The notes: generated by a model from the sequence alone, not told the origin. Numbered from the stretch's first letter, positions 12,394 to 23,761 are shown. The stretch: 29,766 nucleotides of DNA from Circinella minor (GCA_016758965.1 JAEPRB010000367.1:1-29766); one strand, 5' to 3'. Made by a program: numbers and translations.

Positions 12394-12394
<1 letters not shown>
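10059..12394 (-). CDS. APSES (KilA-N) and ankyrin transcription factor, Mbp1/Res-like
   Basis: Two exons (12394-12148 and 12031-10059), 739 aa. The N-terminus is an APSES/KilA-N DNA-binding domain (about residues 12-110): [56 protein letters not shown]; the single intron splits the GKYQGTWVP motif. A basic stretch ([14 protein letters not shown]) looks like a nuclear signal. His/Asn/Gln-rich linkers precede ankyrin repeats of the Swi6 type ([14 protein letters not shown] near 295, [20 protein letters not shown] near 415). A long acidic/basic coiled coil follows, with a conserved C-terminal heterodimerisation-like end. Proteins of this architecture (Mbp1, Swi4, Res1, Res2) are DNA-binding subunits of the MBF/SBF complexes driving G1/S transcription. 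Which paralogue this is cannot be told here. Confidence 0.92.
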
Positions 12395-12431
<37 letters not shown>

Positions 12432-13221
12432 TCGTGTATTAATACAAGAAAAAGAGAGAGTACAGAAAGAGAAAAGCGGGCATAAAAAAAAAACGCGATT
12501 ATTTTTTTTGTAGGGGCCTTATTTTTTCATACTCATTTTTTTTTTTACCCACTACAATAAGTTTTTTTTTTTTATGTGTTATATGAATAATTAATTGCTC
12601 CTTATTTTAGTAAAAACCCCTTGTTTATTTTCTTATAAGTAATCTTTTTATATCATTAAAAGTATGAACTTATTACCAATCATTATATATGTACACTATA
12701 AAGTTAATAATAACTTTATTTAGTAATTACATGGAGAAGAACTGCTGATTTATATATTTTTGATCACATAATAATTCAATTCATCTTCTTTATTCTTTGA
12801 TATAATATCATTTATAATAATAGAAGAAGAATAGAAGAACAAAAATACAAATCAATTATAAAATATTATTATTCTATTAAATTTATTACTTGGATTTAAT
12901 AAAATAGAATATAAAAAAAGAAACCAACATAAAAAACTACATAAATTTTGATTGGTCAGAAACACATGAACTCGTGGTCTATTATGTTACCCACAACCAC
13001 GCTTTATACTGGAAAAAAAGAGAGACCCTTCTCTAAACCTCCCCCCCCCCCGATTAGTATTATTATTATTTTGTATGCTGCGGGATATTTGGTAGGTCAA
13101 GGCGAGCGGGGCTAAAGTTTTCCTTCTAAAACACAACTCACTTTATATATTTTTTTCAACTTCTTTTTTCTTTTTTTTTTTTTTTCTTTGAAAGTTTTGA
13201 TAATTTAAAATAAAATAAATA
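12395..13221. promoter_or_regulatory. Divergent promoter between the APSES gene and RAB5
   Basis: This 827-bp head-to-head gap starts with an ATT trinucleotide repeat (about 12396-12430) directly upstream of the APSES start. It contains an AACGCGA site near 12491-12497, close to the MCB core recognised by the very factor encoded next door. On the RAB5 side there is a C11 tract (13041-13051), a CTTTATATATTTTT TATA-like element (about 13141) and long CT/T tracts before the start codon. No gene seen inside. Confidence 0.45.
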
Positions 13222-14295
13222 ATGTCTGAAGCAGAATCAGCATCGGGTACTCAACGAACTATCGTTTCTCCAACTGGAAAAGCAACTCAAGTTAAACTTG
13301 TATTATTAGGTTTATATTTTTTATTTATTTATTTATATTATTATTTTTTTTAAAAGAAAATGACTAAACTCATCTTATTTTTAATTATTTATAGGCGAAT
13401 CGGGTGTAGGTAAATCCTCACTTGTTATGCGATTTGTTAATCGTGAATATATAGAAAATCGTGAACCAACTATTGGAGGTAAAAATATATAAAGAAAAAG
13501 AATGTCTAAATTGTTTTATATTCATATGAATTTTTGTTTTTTTTTTTTGTGTGTTTTTTGAATAGCTGCTTTTTTAACACAAAAATGTCATCTCGATGAC
13601 CGATCTATTAAGTTTGAAATTTGGGATACAGCAGGCCAAGAACGATTTCATTCTCTTGCACCCATGTATTATCGTAATGCTCAAGCTGCAATCATTGTTT
13701 ATGATATTACAAAGGCTGTAAGTATTTAAATTTTCTTTTTTTTTTTTTTTTGGAGTTGTTGAGTTAGATAGAATACAAAGAAAAAAACCCCAAGAAATTA
13801 AACTTGTAATTCATTTAAATAATAGTCAACACTTGATAAAGCCAAATCATGGGCTAAAGAATTACAAAGACAAGCTAATTCTGGTATTGTAATTGCATTG
13901 GTGGGTAATAAATTGGATCTTGCTGAAGGAGAATCTGAAGATGATAATAGTAGTACTGAAGATAATGAACGACAAGTATCAGAAGAAGATGCTCAAGCTT
14001 ATGCAGATGAAGCTGGTCTTTTATTTAAAGAAACCAGTGCAAAAACTAGCAAAAATGTAGATGCTATTTTTACTGAAATTGGTAAGTTTTTAAAATACCT
14101 TTTGAGTAAGTAAGTTTTTACTTTTTTCAACTAAAATGTTTTGGATTTATATATAAAATAGCCAAGAAAATTCCATCGGAGTATTTATTCTCAGCTAGTC
14201 GACCTGATGGACGTGGAGCTAGAGGTGCTCATGGTAATATTGATTTGATGCAACCTACAACTGAACAAAGATCTTCTGGAAATTGTGCTTGTTAG
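13222..14295 (+). CDS. RAB5-family small GTPase (Vps21/Ypt5/Ypt52-like)
   Basis: Five exons: 13222-13309, 13395-13478, 13566-13717, 13826-14081 and 14162-14295 (714 nt, 237 aa). It regulates early endosome fusion and vacuolar sorting. All G motifs are present: GESGVGKSS (P-loop), PTIGAAFLTQ (switch I, the Rab5 hallmark), [18 protein letters not shown] (switch II), GNKLDL and ETSAK. The tail ends in CAC, a double-cysteine geranylgeranylation signal. Directly after GNKLDL lies an acidic, Ser-rich insertion of about 18 residues ([18 protein letters not shown]); some yeast Rab5 paralogues such as Ypt52 also carry an insertion in this region. Exon 1 stops inside the P-loop, a common intron position. 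All junctions are GT-AG with consistent phase. Confidence 0.96.
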
Positions 14296-14780
14296 AGAGA
14301 TTCTTATTATTATTATGATTATTATTATTATTCTTATTATTCTTATGATTTATACCCCCATCCCTTCTTTTGAACCCGCTTTTTTTTTTTTTCATCTCTT
14401 CATCCCCTTTCTTTTCTTCCCCCTTTTTATTTTTTGAAATACAAGAGAACCTTATTAAAATGGTTTCTCTTTACACTTTCTAGTCTCCTTTTTTTTTTTT
14501 GTTTTCTTCTTCTCTCTCTCTCTCTCTCTCTCTCTCTTTATTATTATTGCAATCCAAATGCATAAAAAAAATTATTTTTGTATAATTTTTCTTTTCTTTT
14601 CTCCCTAAAAAGAAAAATAACTTTTAGAGAAAAAAAAAAAAGAGGATTGGGAGAGGCAAGAAATGAATTTGTCGACAACAATCCTCTCACTCTTTGTTAT
14701 TAAATATTTTTCCATTTTGTTTACCATAAAAAAATGATGGATGCAAAGAGAGTATATATTAAATGTTAAATTTTTAGTTA
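14296..14780. other. Convergent 3' region of RAB5 and the aspartic protease
   Basis: Two converging 3' UTRs. Contains imperfect TTATTATTC repeats (14310-14350), a TC dinucleotide repeat (about 14510-14536) and several T and A tracts. No gene recognised. Confidence 0.6.
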
Positions 14781-16493
14781 TCAAAAATCATTATTATTGG
14801 TATATTGAGGTGGGGATACAGCTTGAGCCAACTTAATAGTAGGTGGAACACTATAATCAAATACAGTATATACATTCTTTAAGAATACATCTCCAAGAAT
14901 AACAAAAGGGAATTTAGCTTTTGCGAAACCAGCAAGACAATTTCCATTATTATCATTGTAATAAATAAGAGATTCTGATAGTACTTTATAACTTGCTGTA
15001 CCAAAATTTAATATTAATTCTGGTAATTGATTACTATCACAAGTAATACCAAAAGTACCATCATCATTGGATGTAGCATTATATTTCTTGGCAATAATAT
15101 TGGCTATTAATTCAGGAAAAATCATTAAAGTAGTACCTGTATCTAAAACACCTGGTAAAACGTTCACTGAATTGGAAAAAGAAAAATCAAATTTGTAGAA
15201 TATTAGTCGCCAAAAGACTCTATGATAAAGTATTATACTTAATATATTTACCTTCTTTAGCATTATTATGATTGTTGAGTGCGTTCATAGGACTATTCAT
15301 ATGTGGTATTTTAGGTACAATCTCATCAAATGATATTAACTCTTCACCAATTGTTGCCGACATAAGACGAATACCCCAATATCCTAATATTTAAAGATAA
15401 TAATTACTTTTGTTTATTAGTATTATAATGTTACGATATATATATATAACTATAACTATTATTACCTTCAACATTCTCAACGGGAAATGACGTTAAATCA
15501 CCAACATAACGTTCTGTATTCATACCACCAAAGATAAGCTCTATATAAATTTACAATCATATTAGAAAAAATTCTCATTCAACTACATAATTATTATTAT
15601 CTATACAGTTAAACATTATAATTATACTTTACCACCACCACCACCATGTAAATAATGACCCAAAGAAAAACTAAACATGGAATCTTTAATTAATCCTTGT
15701 TTCACCAAATTTTCTAAAGGTGTTATAGTACCTGGGATAGTACATAATTCAGGAAAACCGAGACCAAGAATACCATGAACTACACTATCCATTTGTGTTT
15801 CATGAGTAGCTAATTCTACAGCTTGATGTTCAATAGGAAATCCACCTAAATCAACTGTATCATAACCTACAATACCACCAGCAGTAGATCCATCACCATA
15901 TTGAATATTCCATTCTTGACGAGTTCCCCAATCAAAAGTAGTCGATTTATTAGGATTAAATTGTGTATTATAGTCATCACAATTTTTACATAACGTGGAA
16001 ACTATTTTTATATACGTATTATATTACTATTACTATTACCATTATTGATAAGAACAAAGAGGGAAAAGAAATACTCTCAGTTTGTCTGAGCAAAAAAGAA
16101 CTTACCAAACCAAAGATCGGACGACCCCGTATCAAAATTTAATTCAAGTTCTTGAGGAGGTGTACCGACATTTACTTTTCCAACATATTGAATATCATTT
16201 TTAATAGATTTTAAAGAAATAGTGCCTTTATTGGCTTGTGATTTTAGATTTTTTCTGTCACTATCTACTGCAATTTTGTTGCTGACAGTTGGATTATTCA
16301 AAAATCTTGAATACCGTGCTTGGGCGTTACGTATAGAAATAGATGGATTAGGTCGAAAACGAGTATCGGTATGTAGTGGAACAACAATTTTACCGTTATT
16401 GTTGGTAGGTAATGCATCGGTGGTGGTGGTGGTTGTAATGACAAGTGTACTTGCCAATAATATGGTAATAGCTCCTGATAATTTCATTATCAA
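14781..16493 (-). CDS. Secreted pepsin-like aspartic protease (A1, rhizopuspepsin type)
   Basis: Five exons: 16493-16106, 16001-15633, 15540-15466, 15383-15252 and 15166-14781 (1350 nt, 449 aa). A signal peptide occupies roughly residues 1-28 (KLSGAITILLASTLVITT). A propeptide of about 70 residues precedes a mature start near GTISLKSIKNDIQYVGKV, which lines up with the start of mature rhizopuspepsin. Both catalytic Asp motifs are intact: FDTGSSDLW and LDTGTTLM. The flap tyrosine is seen in QYGDGSTAGG. CKNC and a C-terminal Cys pair would form the two disulfides, and ILGDVFLKNVYTVFDY is the conserved C-terminal motif. A run of Gly codons at the end of exon 2 leads into ELIFGG. The enzyme should be secreted or vacuolar. 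Met3 (16487) is an equally good start. Confidence 0.95.
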
Positions 16494-16935
16494 TATTATT
16501 ATATTAAATAGAATTATGAAAGTTTTTTTTTTTTTAAATAAAAAAAATTAGAAGAATTAATAAAAGAAAACAGGATAATGATTTAGTGATTTAATGATAT
16601 ATACACAAATAACACCTCACTACCAAGTAAAAACGTAGTAGAACAAAAAATGAATTTCTAGTAATATAAAATAATAAGGGAAAAAAGCAGAAAAAAAGAA
16701 AAAAAAAAAGAAATTAAAAACTTGAAGAAGACCTTATCATTTATAATAAAAAAAAACTCCTTTTTTTTTTTTTGGTTTTTATTCTAGACGTTCTACAGTA
16801 CGTACATATAATATACGTATGATGTATACTCAGAATAGATTTTTATTTTTTCAAGGAGAACATTGTTTTTTGTTAGCTGATAACCTTCTTTGTTCTTTTT
16901 TTTTTGTTCACAATCCTCTCGTAATTTATACTCAA

Positions 16936-16977
<42 letters not shown>

Positions 16978-17874
16978 ACCCCTGAAAAAAATGAGAAAGC
17001 AAAAGAATATCATTTGATGGGCTACATACAATCAATTACATAAACAGGATAAACAATAAGAAAGGCATATTGCCTGACAGTATTACATTATATATATAGT
17101 AGATTCTTTATCTCTTTACAATAATATGCTATTTATATACATCTCTGTACTACTGGACTTGCATTTAATTTATTGATGTCAATTATGCTTCATTCGTAAT
17201 AAGCTCAATATTTACATGATGACTTACATTGAACAATATATAAACATGTAGTGGTATCCTAGGGGACGTTAGTATAAATTTTATATTATCTCTGTTTCTA
17301 TGACATTCTCCTAACTTTTAAACTATATTTGTCGCTTCAAAATGGCGTAAAATAGTTGTTCTTAGGTTAGAAAAAAAATCTTGTCTTTATTTTTCTGTAC
17401 ACCTAAAAGATAAGTCATTCTCTTGCTTTTTGATTTATCGTTCAATAGAACTAACTTTTATATCCCTTGCCCCTCCCCCCTTCTCTTGTTTAACCTGAAC
17501 AATTATAATAACAAGATAGAATGATGAAAAAAAATCGCTTTTCCTACTGTACCCCACCTCCTTGTTTTATTTTACCGCTCTTTCTTGTTTCTACTCCTTG
17601 GTCTTTCTAGTCCAGTGGTTGCTAACATATGTGTTTATCCCTTGTTAAGGAACTCAATTAAAAAAAATTGTTTTCTCTTTTTTTTTCTAGATTTAAAGAA
17701 AAAAGCAATGGGTAGTATAGTAATACAGTTTATATAGAGAGATAAAAAGAATTATAATATGAAAACTTTTCTTTAGAAATAAAAAGAACTAAATAATGAA
17801 TGACTTGGATGGATAAATGATGATACATTAAAAAAAAAAGAATATAAAAGAAAATATATAAGAATGTTTTAAGT
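16494..17874. other. Intergenic region upstream of the protease gene
   Basis: About 1.4 kb between the protease start and the REI1 stop, both on the minus strand. It should hold the protease promoter and the REI1 3' UTR. It contains an uninterrupted T39 tract (16938-16976), which is a repeat A39 on the protease strand, plus several shorter homopolymers. Short open frames crossing the T tract encode only poly-Phe or poly-Lys and are not credible genes. Nothing else was recognised. Confidence 0.6.
16938..16976. repeat. T39 homopolymer
   Basis: Uninterrupted run of 39 T on the plus strand, the longest homopolymer in the window. It lies 460 bp upstream of the aspartic protease start. Its exact length is liable to sequencing error. 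Confidence 0.85.
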
Positions 17875-19578
17875 TTATAAGATTTGAATTCTGAAATATT
17901 TTTGTAATTTGTTTGATTGCATTCCAACTCTTGTTTTATATTCTTCATGAATTCGTTTATCTTTGAATGCTTCTGTATGTCGTACATGTATACCATTCTT
18001 ACTACCATCTGTAATCATGAAACGGCCACCACGAGCTTGATGTGATGATGAAGAAGAAGCACCACCACGAGGTGTTTGGTATCCTTGCATATCGGAATAT
18101 TGTCCAATAAGTTTGTTGATAAGTACAGAATCTCGAGACTAATATAATTTATTATTTGTAAAATTTAGTAAGAAATAAAAATAAAATAGTAATTTCATAT
18201 TTCTATAAAAAAAAAAAGATGAAAAAGAATAAAACTTACATCTTCTGGTTTGAATTTTTGATCATAATAACGTTTAAGACTTCTATGTCCTACAACACTA
18301 CCATTCGGTAATACTAATGACATATCATCATCAGCAATACGCATACCTTGTGCGATATTGGATAATTCAGCATCTACATCTTCATTTTCTTCATCAATTA
18401 ATTCAGCATAAGATGAAGAGAAATCATAAAAATCAACAAGTTCCATAACATCTTCATCCGATTCATAAGCAATCATACAATGTCCTTTATCCAACTATAA
18501 TTATAATTATCATTTATATATAAGTAATTTCAATATTAGCAACAATAATCACTTGAAATAATAATGATAATAATATCAATAAACTTTACCATATGTGCTC
18601 GTACTGCTTCCAATGATCTATATTCACGACCTTTTCCATTACAATGTAAACAAGTGTTACCAACGCTAACTTTTTCACCGAGATATTTAATTAATCCTTT
18701 AAGATCCACCAAGTATTCAATATCAGGAATAAAAAAACTATGTACAACTGTCATATGAGACATATTATCTTCAAATGAATCAGCTTTGTTATTACAGAAA
18801 AGACATTCTGTTTCTTCTAATCGACGTGACGCTTTAATCTTTTCATCAATCTTGGCAAGAATTTCTTCTTCTGTTGTTTCTTCAGTAAATGTCATTTCTA
18901 ATTTTTTTTCTTCTGTAAGTTGTTGTTGTTCTACTGTAGCAGTTTCTTTGATATTAATTTCTTTCTCTTTCTCGTCATTAACTTTGTCATTAATATTATT
19001 GTTTTCAGTAGTTTCTGTTTGTTTTTTGACTCGCGATTCTTGTTTTACTACTGCTTCCTTATGCTTTTTAGATCGAATATGACTATCATATGAATTCTTT
19101 GTACCAAATGTTTTCCTAAAATAAAAATAAAAAATACAAGATTAATAAAAGTAACAATATAATTAATACAGTTCCATGAAGCATTCATTTATAAATTTAG
19201 AAGGAAAAAAAAAACACATTACTTGCAAGCACCACAATGACCTTTGAATGGCTCGGGTTTAACTTCGGGTGCCTCTGCTTCTTTGACAACTATAAAACAT
19301 TTTTTTTAAAGAAAAATAGATTGAGTATTTTTTTTTTCTTATGGAAAAGTAAAAGAATCAAATCAAATCAATATAAAGGGAAAAAAGATAAATGTTAAAA
19401 AGGTACCTTCTGCTTTTCTTTGGAATTGACTATTACTAACAGGTGGTAATTCAGCCACTTTACGTTTCAAGTTATAACGATGCCAATCAGATCGATAATG
19501 AGTTCTTTGTCCTTCAGCTGATTCGAAAGCTACTTGACATGCCAAACAAGTATATAGTCCTGATTTAGGTGCCTCCAT
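17875..19578 (-). CDS. REI1: Cytoplasmic 60S subunit biogenesis factor Rei1 (ZNF622 family)
   Basis: Five exons: 19578-19407, 19289-19223, 19115-18590, 18494-18240 and 18138-17875 (1284 nt, 427 aa; yeast Rei1 393, human ZNF622 477). Rei1 acts in the cytoplasm in late pre-60S maturation, helping release Arx1/Alb1 and probing the exit tunnel. Four C2H2-type fingers are visible: CLACQVAFESAEGQRTHYRS, CGACKKTFGTKNSYDSHIRS, CLFCNNKADSFEDNMSHM and CLHCNGKGREYRSLEAVRAH. A Glu/Lys-rich linker separates fingers 2 and 3. The hallmark middle and C-terminal motifs follow: FYDFSSSY, LVLPNGSVVGHRSLKRYYDQ and the basic KNGIHVRHTEAFKD...RVGMQSNKLQKYFR. Junctions are GT-AG; one donor (GTAATG) is weak but phase-consistent. 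Confidence 0.95.
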
Positions 19579-19822
19579 TATTTTGAAATCGATTATTATT
19601 TATTTTACTTTCTTGTATAAAAGAGAATGGTAAAAAAAAAAAAAAGAAAAAAAATTAAAAAGCTTTTTCCTTTTTTTGCTTCTTTTTCATGCGCAGCAAA
19701 TGGGGTTTCTTTTACAGCAACGGTCACAAACAACTGGGAAGATTAAACTATAGATAGAAACGACATATATCCCTGCTTAATACACACGATCCACACTTAT
19801 ACACAGTTTTTTATATTATAAT
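19579..19822. promoter_or_regulatory. Short divergent promoter between REI1 and the small downstream gene
   Basis: Only 244 bp separate the two start codons. The gap is A/T-homopolymer-rich next to REI1 and has a less AT-rich centre (19688-19735). No specific factor site was identified. Confidence 0.4.
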
Positions 19823-20163
19823 ATGACAGCACCTGTACGATACCAATATCTCATTTCAAGGTATATATAAATGTTTATATATATGAAAAGAAGAGAGATT
19901 ATTATTTAGTGGGCTTTGATAGATAAATGAGTCATTTTCATTAATAAAGAAAAGTTATGAATCAATAATATAGATCTGGCGACATTTTGTTTTCTTTTAC
20001 AGTTGGGACCCTTGCTTACTTTTCCAATGAACGTGACAATCCCAGAGCACAAAATGGCAAGAGTTTATTAGAATTAATTTCTCGAAGGAGTGAACGAATT
20101 GTCGAACGACGTGATCATAGAAAGCATACCACAACTTCTGCTGTAGCTGGTGAAAATAACTAG
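19823..20163 (+). CDS. Small two-exon gene, unidentified; frame does not close
   Basis: Exon 1 (19823-19860) begins ATG and reads MTAPVRYQYLIS, ending in AAG before a GTATAT donor. Exon 2 (20003-20163, after TTTTACAG) has one long frame: GTLAYFSNERDNPR, then GKSLLELISRRSER, ending in TAG. The exon 2 frame needs one carried base but exon 1 supplies two, so the simple splice is out of frame by one. A downstream AG at 20047 (CCCAG) would restore frame but discards the GTLAYFSNERDNPR part, which looks like real protein. An undetected micro-exon, an indel or a young pseudogene are all possible. The size and basic character resemble small mitochondrial membrane proteins, but I do not recognise the family. 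Confidence 0.5.
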
Positions 20164-21034
20164 TTTCAATAATTATGACAGCAATAATAAAATAATGATA
20201 ATAATGGTTTATATTTGTAAATGGATCCTACAATATTTATATTTGGATAGAATGTACTTATTTTATTATAAAGATTTTGTGGCAAAGTGATTAAAAAAAA
20301 AAAGAAACGGATGAAGGATTTTATATATTATACAACGCTATTTAGGAATATGTAATATGTCTAAGGAAAAGGTTTCAAATTGGAAATAATACCTTTTTCT
20401 GGTAATGGTGAGGGTGATGCGCTTGAATTAAAGAAAAAGCTTACAACAATAGTTATCTGTGTCTCATACATTTATTAATTTTACTTTATTTATGCACTCT
20501 TAGTTGCAGAGATTGATGATACAAGTAACAATGATCATTCATGATTCATTGTCTGTAATACCATTGATATTATAATGAAATAAAACAGTCTAGCTTGTTA
20601 ATACATCAATATGTCACATACATAATTATCATTGTTCCCTCTCAAACAGAAGGAAAAGGATTCTTACCATTTAATCTCGTCGCTATTTAGTATGTGTGCA
20701 GCTTGAACTGTGTTATGTCAATCAGAATTAGATAAAATAAAAGGAGACGTCAAGAAGACAATGAAAACCAAAAGAATAAAATTGAATTGAAGTTTATTAA
20801 AATAAAATATTCTCTCTATTTATATTGAATCCTTATCTTCAGTGGGAGGGACATATCAATATGCTTGTATGGGTAATAATAATTTATGATATTACATTTG
20901 GTAATAATTATATAAGGTGCATGTGACACACCATGGGAAAAATCCAGAACATCCAGAACCTTCAGAGCAACCAGAACCAAATTTCGAACACAACTTTCCA
21001 TATTTGAACAACAGTGAATGAAATTAAATAAAAA
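20164..21034. other. Intergenic region before the Helitron end
   Basis: The stretch is AT-rich with no convincing gene. Near 20935-20985 there is a short cluster of CCAGAAC-like repeats (ATCCAGAACATCCAGAACC...). The T expected after a Helitron 3' end is supplied by A21034 on the plus strand. Confidence 0.5.
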
Positions 21035-23141
21035 CTAGCAATCCTTCCTCACTTCGCTCAGATAAATGAGCCCCTTCACTTCGCTTCGGGTCATTTAACA
21101 AAGTGGGGTTCCCCCCCTTGACCCCCACTCCCAGTGCTTTATACGAATTTGCTGGTAATAAATGTAAATCATATTCTTATTTTATCATTGTCTCTATTAA
21201 GCTATATATATCTGCTAAAAAATGAGAACAACTCGTCGCTTTGCGAGTCATCTTCATTTTTTCTTATCTTTTTTTTCGCCAATTTGAAAATGACAAAAAA
21301 AAATAAACAAAACAGCCTACTTTGCTCATTGTTTCATTTTTTTTTTGTTTATCTACTTACCTTGATCTCTAAACCCGGATTTACAGCAACCCAATTATTA
21401 ATTCCAGTGTTAATAATAACTTCCTCACTTCACGCCTAGTTGCAACGATATTCAAAGCTGTATAATAATTTTTGAGTTGAAAAATATATCAGATATTCAA
21501 TAGAAAAAAAAAGAATTATTGTGTAGATAGTTTGAAAAAAATTGAAGTGGGCTATAATTATAATGTTTTGTGAGTGCTAATGAAATAACTAAATACATTT
21601 GTGTTTGTTTAAAGATGTGTTTAAGAGAAAAAATAGATTATAAGGGAATTAAAGATAAGAATATGAAGGCTAGATGGTTTTTATAGACCGAAGTCATTTA
21701 TGTGTGTGTGTTTATGAAACATTGTTATAGTAGAACTTCACGATAAACTACATTACGTGTATAGAATCCTAGTAATCTATTGATTGATGAGCTATCACGA
21801 TTTAAAGTTATATGAATAGATCTTGGAGTATGGACGCATGACATTGCAACATAAAGCAAACCATGTGGAAAGGGATGCTCTGGCAAATATAATCCAACTT
21901 GATCCATTGTTTGTCCTTGCACTTTGTTGATGGTCATTGTAAAGGCTAAACGAATTGGGAATTGTGTTCTTGAAAACTGAATTGAGGAATCAGAGTTTGT
22001 AGGTGTAAGAGTAATATGTAGATAAGAACAATGTCACCAGCATGTGATCCAGTTACTATTTCGGCTTCAGTGACATACCAGTGAAATGACCTGGAAATCA
22101 ACTGTGTACCATTGCATAGACCTTTAGATGGGTTTAGATTGTGAAGGAGCATAACTAGACACCCTAGTCTCAACTTTAGTTTATGTGGTAGTAAACTAGA
22201 GGGATTTAGCTCATTCAATAGTTTAGTAGGATAACTAAGCTGATCTTCAGGATCAGCCATAGAATCTGCACTTAAAAATTCTTCAATATCCCTACCAGGA
22301 TATAACCGCTCGATGATCAAATCATTGATATCAGCAACATTTTTGTTTTTTGGTGTAAGAATTGCATGACTTGTTAGATGGTTGTTTGTAGGTGGCGTTG
22401 ATAGCATATCACCATAGACAGTATTGATTAAGGTATAGTAGAGGTTAAACCCAGATAGTATCATACTATCTTAAACACACACTCTATCTTCAGTATCAGT
22501 TGCAACAGACTCACTACCATCACCAATGCGTAACAAATACTCAGAAAATCCACATAATGTATTAGCATCATTTATATTACTTACTTGTTGTACTTGTATA
22601 TTTGGTCGTAAATGATGTATTGTAACTTGATTCCAGAAATTTGCTTGATTTAAAGATTGGTTTACAATTTGAGCTTTAGTACCATTTCGAATTACAGGCA
22701 AAACCTAATACATATGATACATTCCTCATCAATATATAAATTTGTGTAAAGAAGCTTTTGAACTATATTGATAGCAGTATTTAAAATTACTACCTGACGA
22801 AAGTCGCCACCGAATATGACGATTTTACCGCCAAATTGAACATGTTTCAATGCAGCATCTTGATGGTGCATTAAGTCCCTTAAAGTATGATCAACAGCAT
22901 GAATGGTGTCTTTACTGACCATTGATGCCTCGTCCCAAACAATAAATTGGGCCTCACGAAGTAGTTTTCTTCCTTTGTCTGATTTTGGTGTAATTGAACA
23001 ATATGTATCTTCATAAACATCAAGGGGGATTGCAAATGTGCTGTGTGCTATACATCCACCATCCAACAAAAGTGCTGCTGTTCCACTGGTCACAACAGCA
23101 AGGTGACACCTTAGTGTGTAATTATTTCCGGCCTCATCCAT
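21035..23141 (-). mobile_element. 5'-truncated Helitron with intact 3' end
   Basis: On the minus strand the element runs from a helicase remnant down to a terminus with Helitron features: a hairpin GCTCA-loop-TGAGC (21056-21071), 17 nt further a terminal CTAG (21035-21038), and then a host T. GC-richer, repeated CTTCGCTTCGGG-type sequence next to the hairpin differs strikingly from the AT-rich surroundings. No Rep (HUH) domain and no 5' TC end could be found upstream of 23141, so the 5' part is missing or has diverged beyond recognition. About 690 bp between the helicase stop and the terminus (21039-21724) is noncoding. Confidence 0.7.
21725..23141 (-). pseudogene. Helitron PIF1-like helicase remnant
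   Basis: Four conserved blocks are in order on the minus strand. The first (23141-22794) holds the Ia region VVTSGTAALLLDGG, the Walker B FIVWDEASMVSKD and FGGDFRQV. A phase-0 GT-AG intron (22793-22705) joins it to VLPVIRNGTKAQIV. The later motifs AILTPKNKNVADIN, HKLKLRLGCLVMLLHNLNPS, GLCNGTQL and TINKVQGQTMDQVGLYLP follow. It is dead for three visible reasons: the Walker A (GPGGTGKT) exon is absent, a TAA (22471-22473) interrupts the frame, and a one-base frameshift lies near 22020, after which the frame reads ITLTPTNSDSSIQFSRTQFP. The adjacent Helitron 3' end argues against a host PIF1 gene. Confidence 0.85.
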
Positions 23142-23420
23142 TATTTTATTTTATGATTACATTATATTATTCTCTATATGTGTGCTACTAGTTTCTCTGT
23201 TTTTCTCTTGTTTCCATGACATATTATTAATTGACCCATTGGTATTATATTTACTATTTTTTTGCACTAGTTTTTAGTATTATTTTTATAACTATTATCA
23301 CCATCATTTTCTCACCCTAAAAATTAAATCAAATTCACCCGATCAAATCAGTTGCTCTATATCTACATTATGCTACACATACTATTTTAGTTTCACTCAC
23401 TCAATTAGTAATATTCTTGT
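23142..23420. other. AT-rich spacer, nothing recognised
   Basis: The region lies between the truncated helicase and the coding-like remnant that follows. No Rep motif, Walker A motif or terminal repeat was found on either strand. It may contain the lost 5' part of the Helitron in unrecognisable form. Confidence 0.4.
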
Positions 23421-23761
23421 CCTTATTCACCATGCCAGATATATACAAATGCTTTCCTATACGAATTTTGCTATCTAATTATGGCATTTTCTGCACGATT
23501 GTCAGTGAAAAAACTGTGCCAGTAAGTTCTCAAAGGAACCAACATAGTATCGTCAATCGTCAGTGATGCTTAGGCAGGGATCCCATAATTCAATATGAGG
23601 ATAACTAGGTACTGTGTACTCGTCTTTTTTAGGTTCCTCACCTAAATAATCATCTCCATAATATATGCGACTGAAATCTCACATGAGTAGTTGGCGTTTG
23701 ATGACGTTAGCAGCATTTTCCCCAGGTGAAACTCGTGATTTTACATGTTTTTTGAAGAAGC
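23421..23761 (-). pseudogene. Third exon of a split older transposase gene
   Basis: After a TTTTTTTTGTAG acceptor the minus strand reads GFFKKHVKSRVSPGENAANV then IKRQLLM, a TGA, then DFSRIYYGDDYLGEEP and YTVPSYPHIELWDPCLS, with more stops beyond. The carried G from the exon ending at 25130 joins in frame: SAKRSI-G-FFKKHVKSRV. It therefore belongs to the same gene as the exons at 28996-29344, now about 5 kb away because two elements inserted between them. The wording LGPLRAYS...R.IG...SRVSPGENAANVI resembles a transposase-associated domain common in CACTA/Tnp2-like elements; that family name is from memory. The 3' limit is approximate. Confidence 0.65.

Noticed and set aside
16819..17043. Open frame running through the T39 tract
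   Set aside because: Half of the product would be poly-Phe from a homopolymer, with no splice or conservation signal.
21725..23141. Host PIF1 helicase gene
   Set aside because: Walker A is missing, there is a stop and a frameshift, and a Helitron-type 3' end lies downstream on the same strand.
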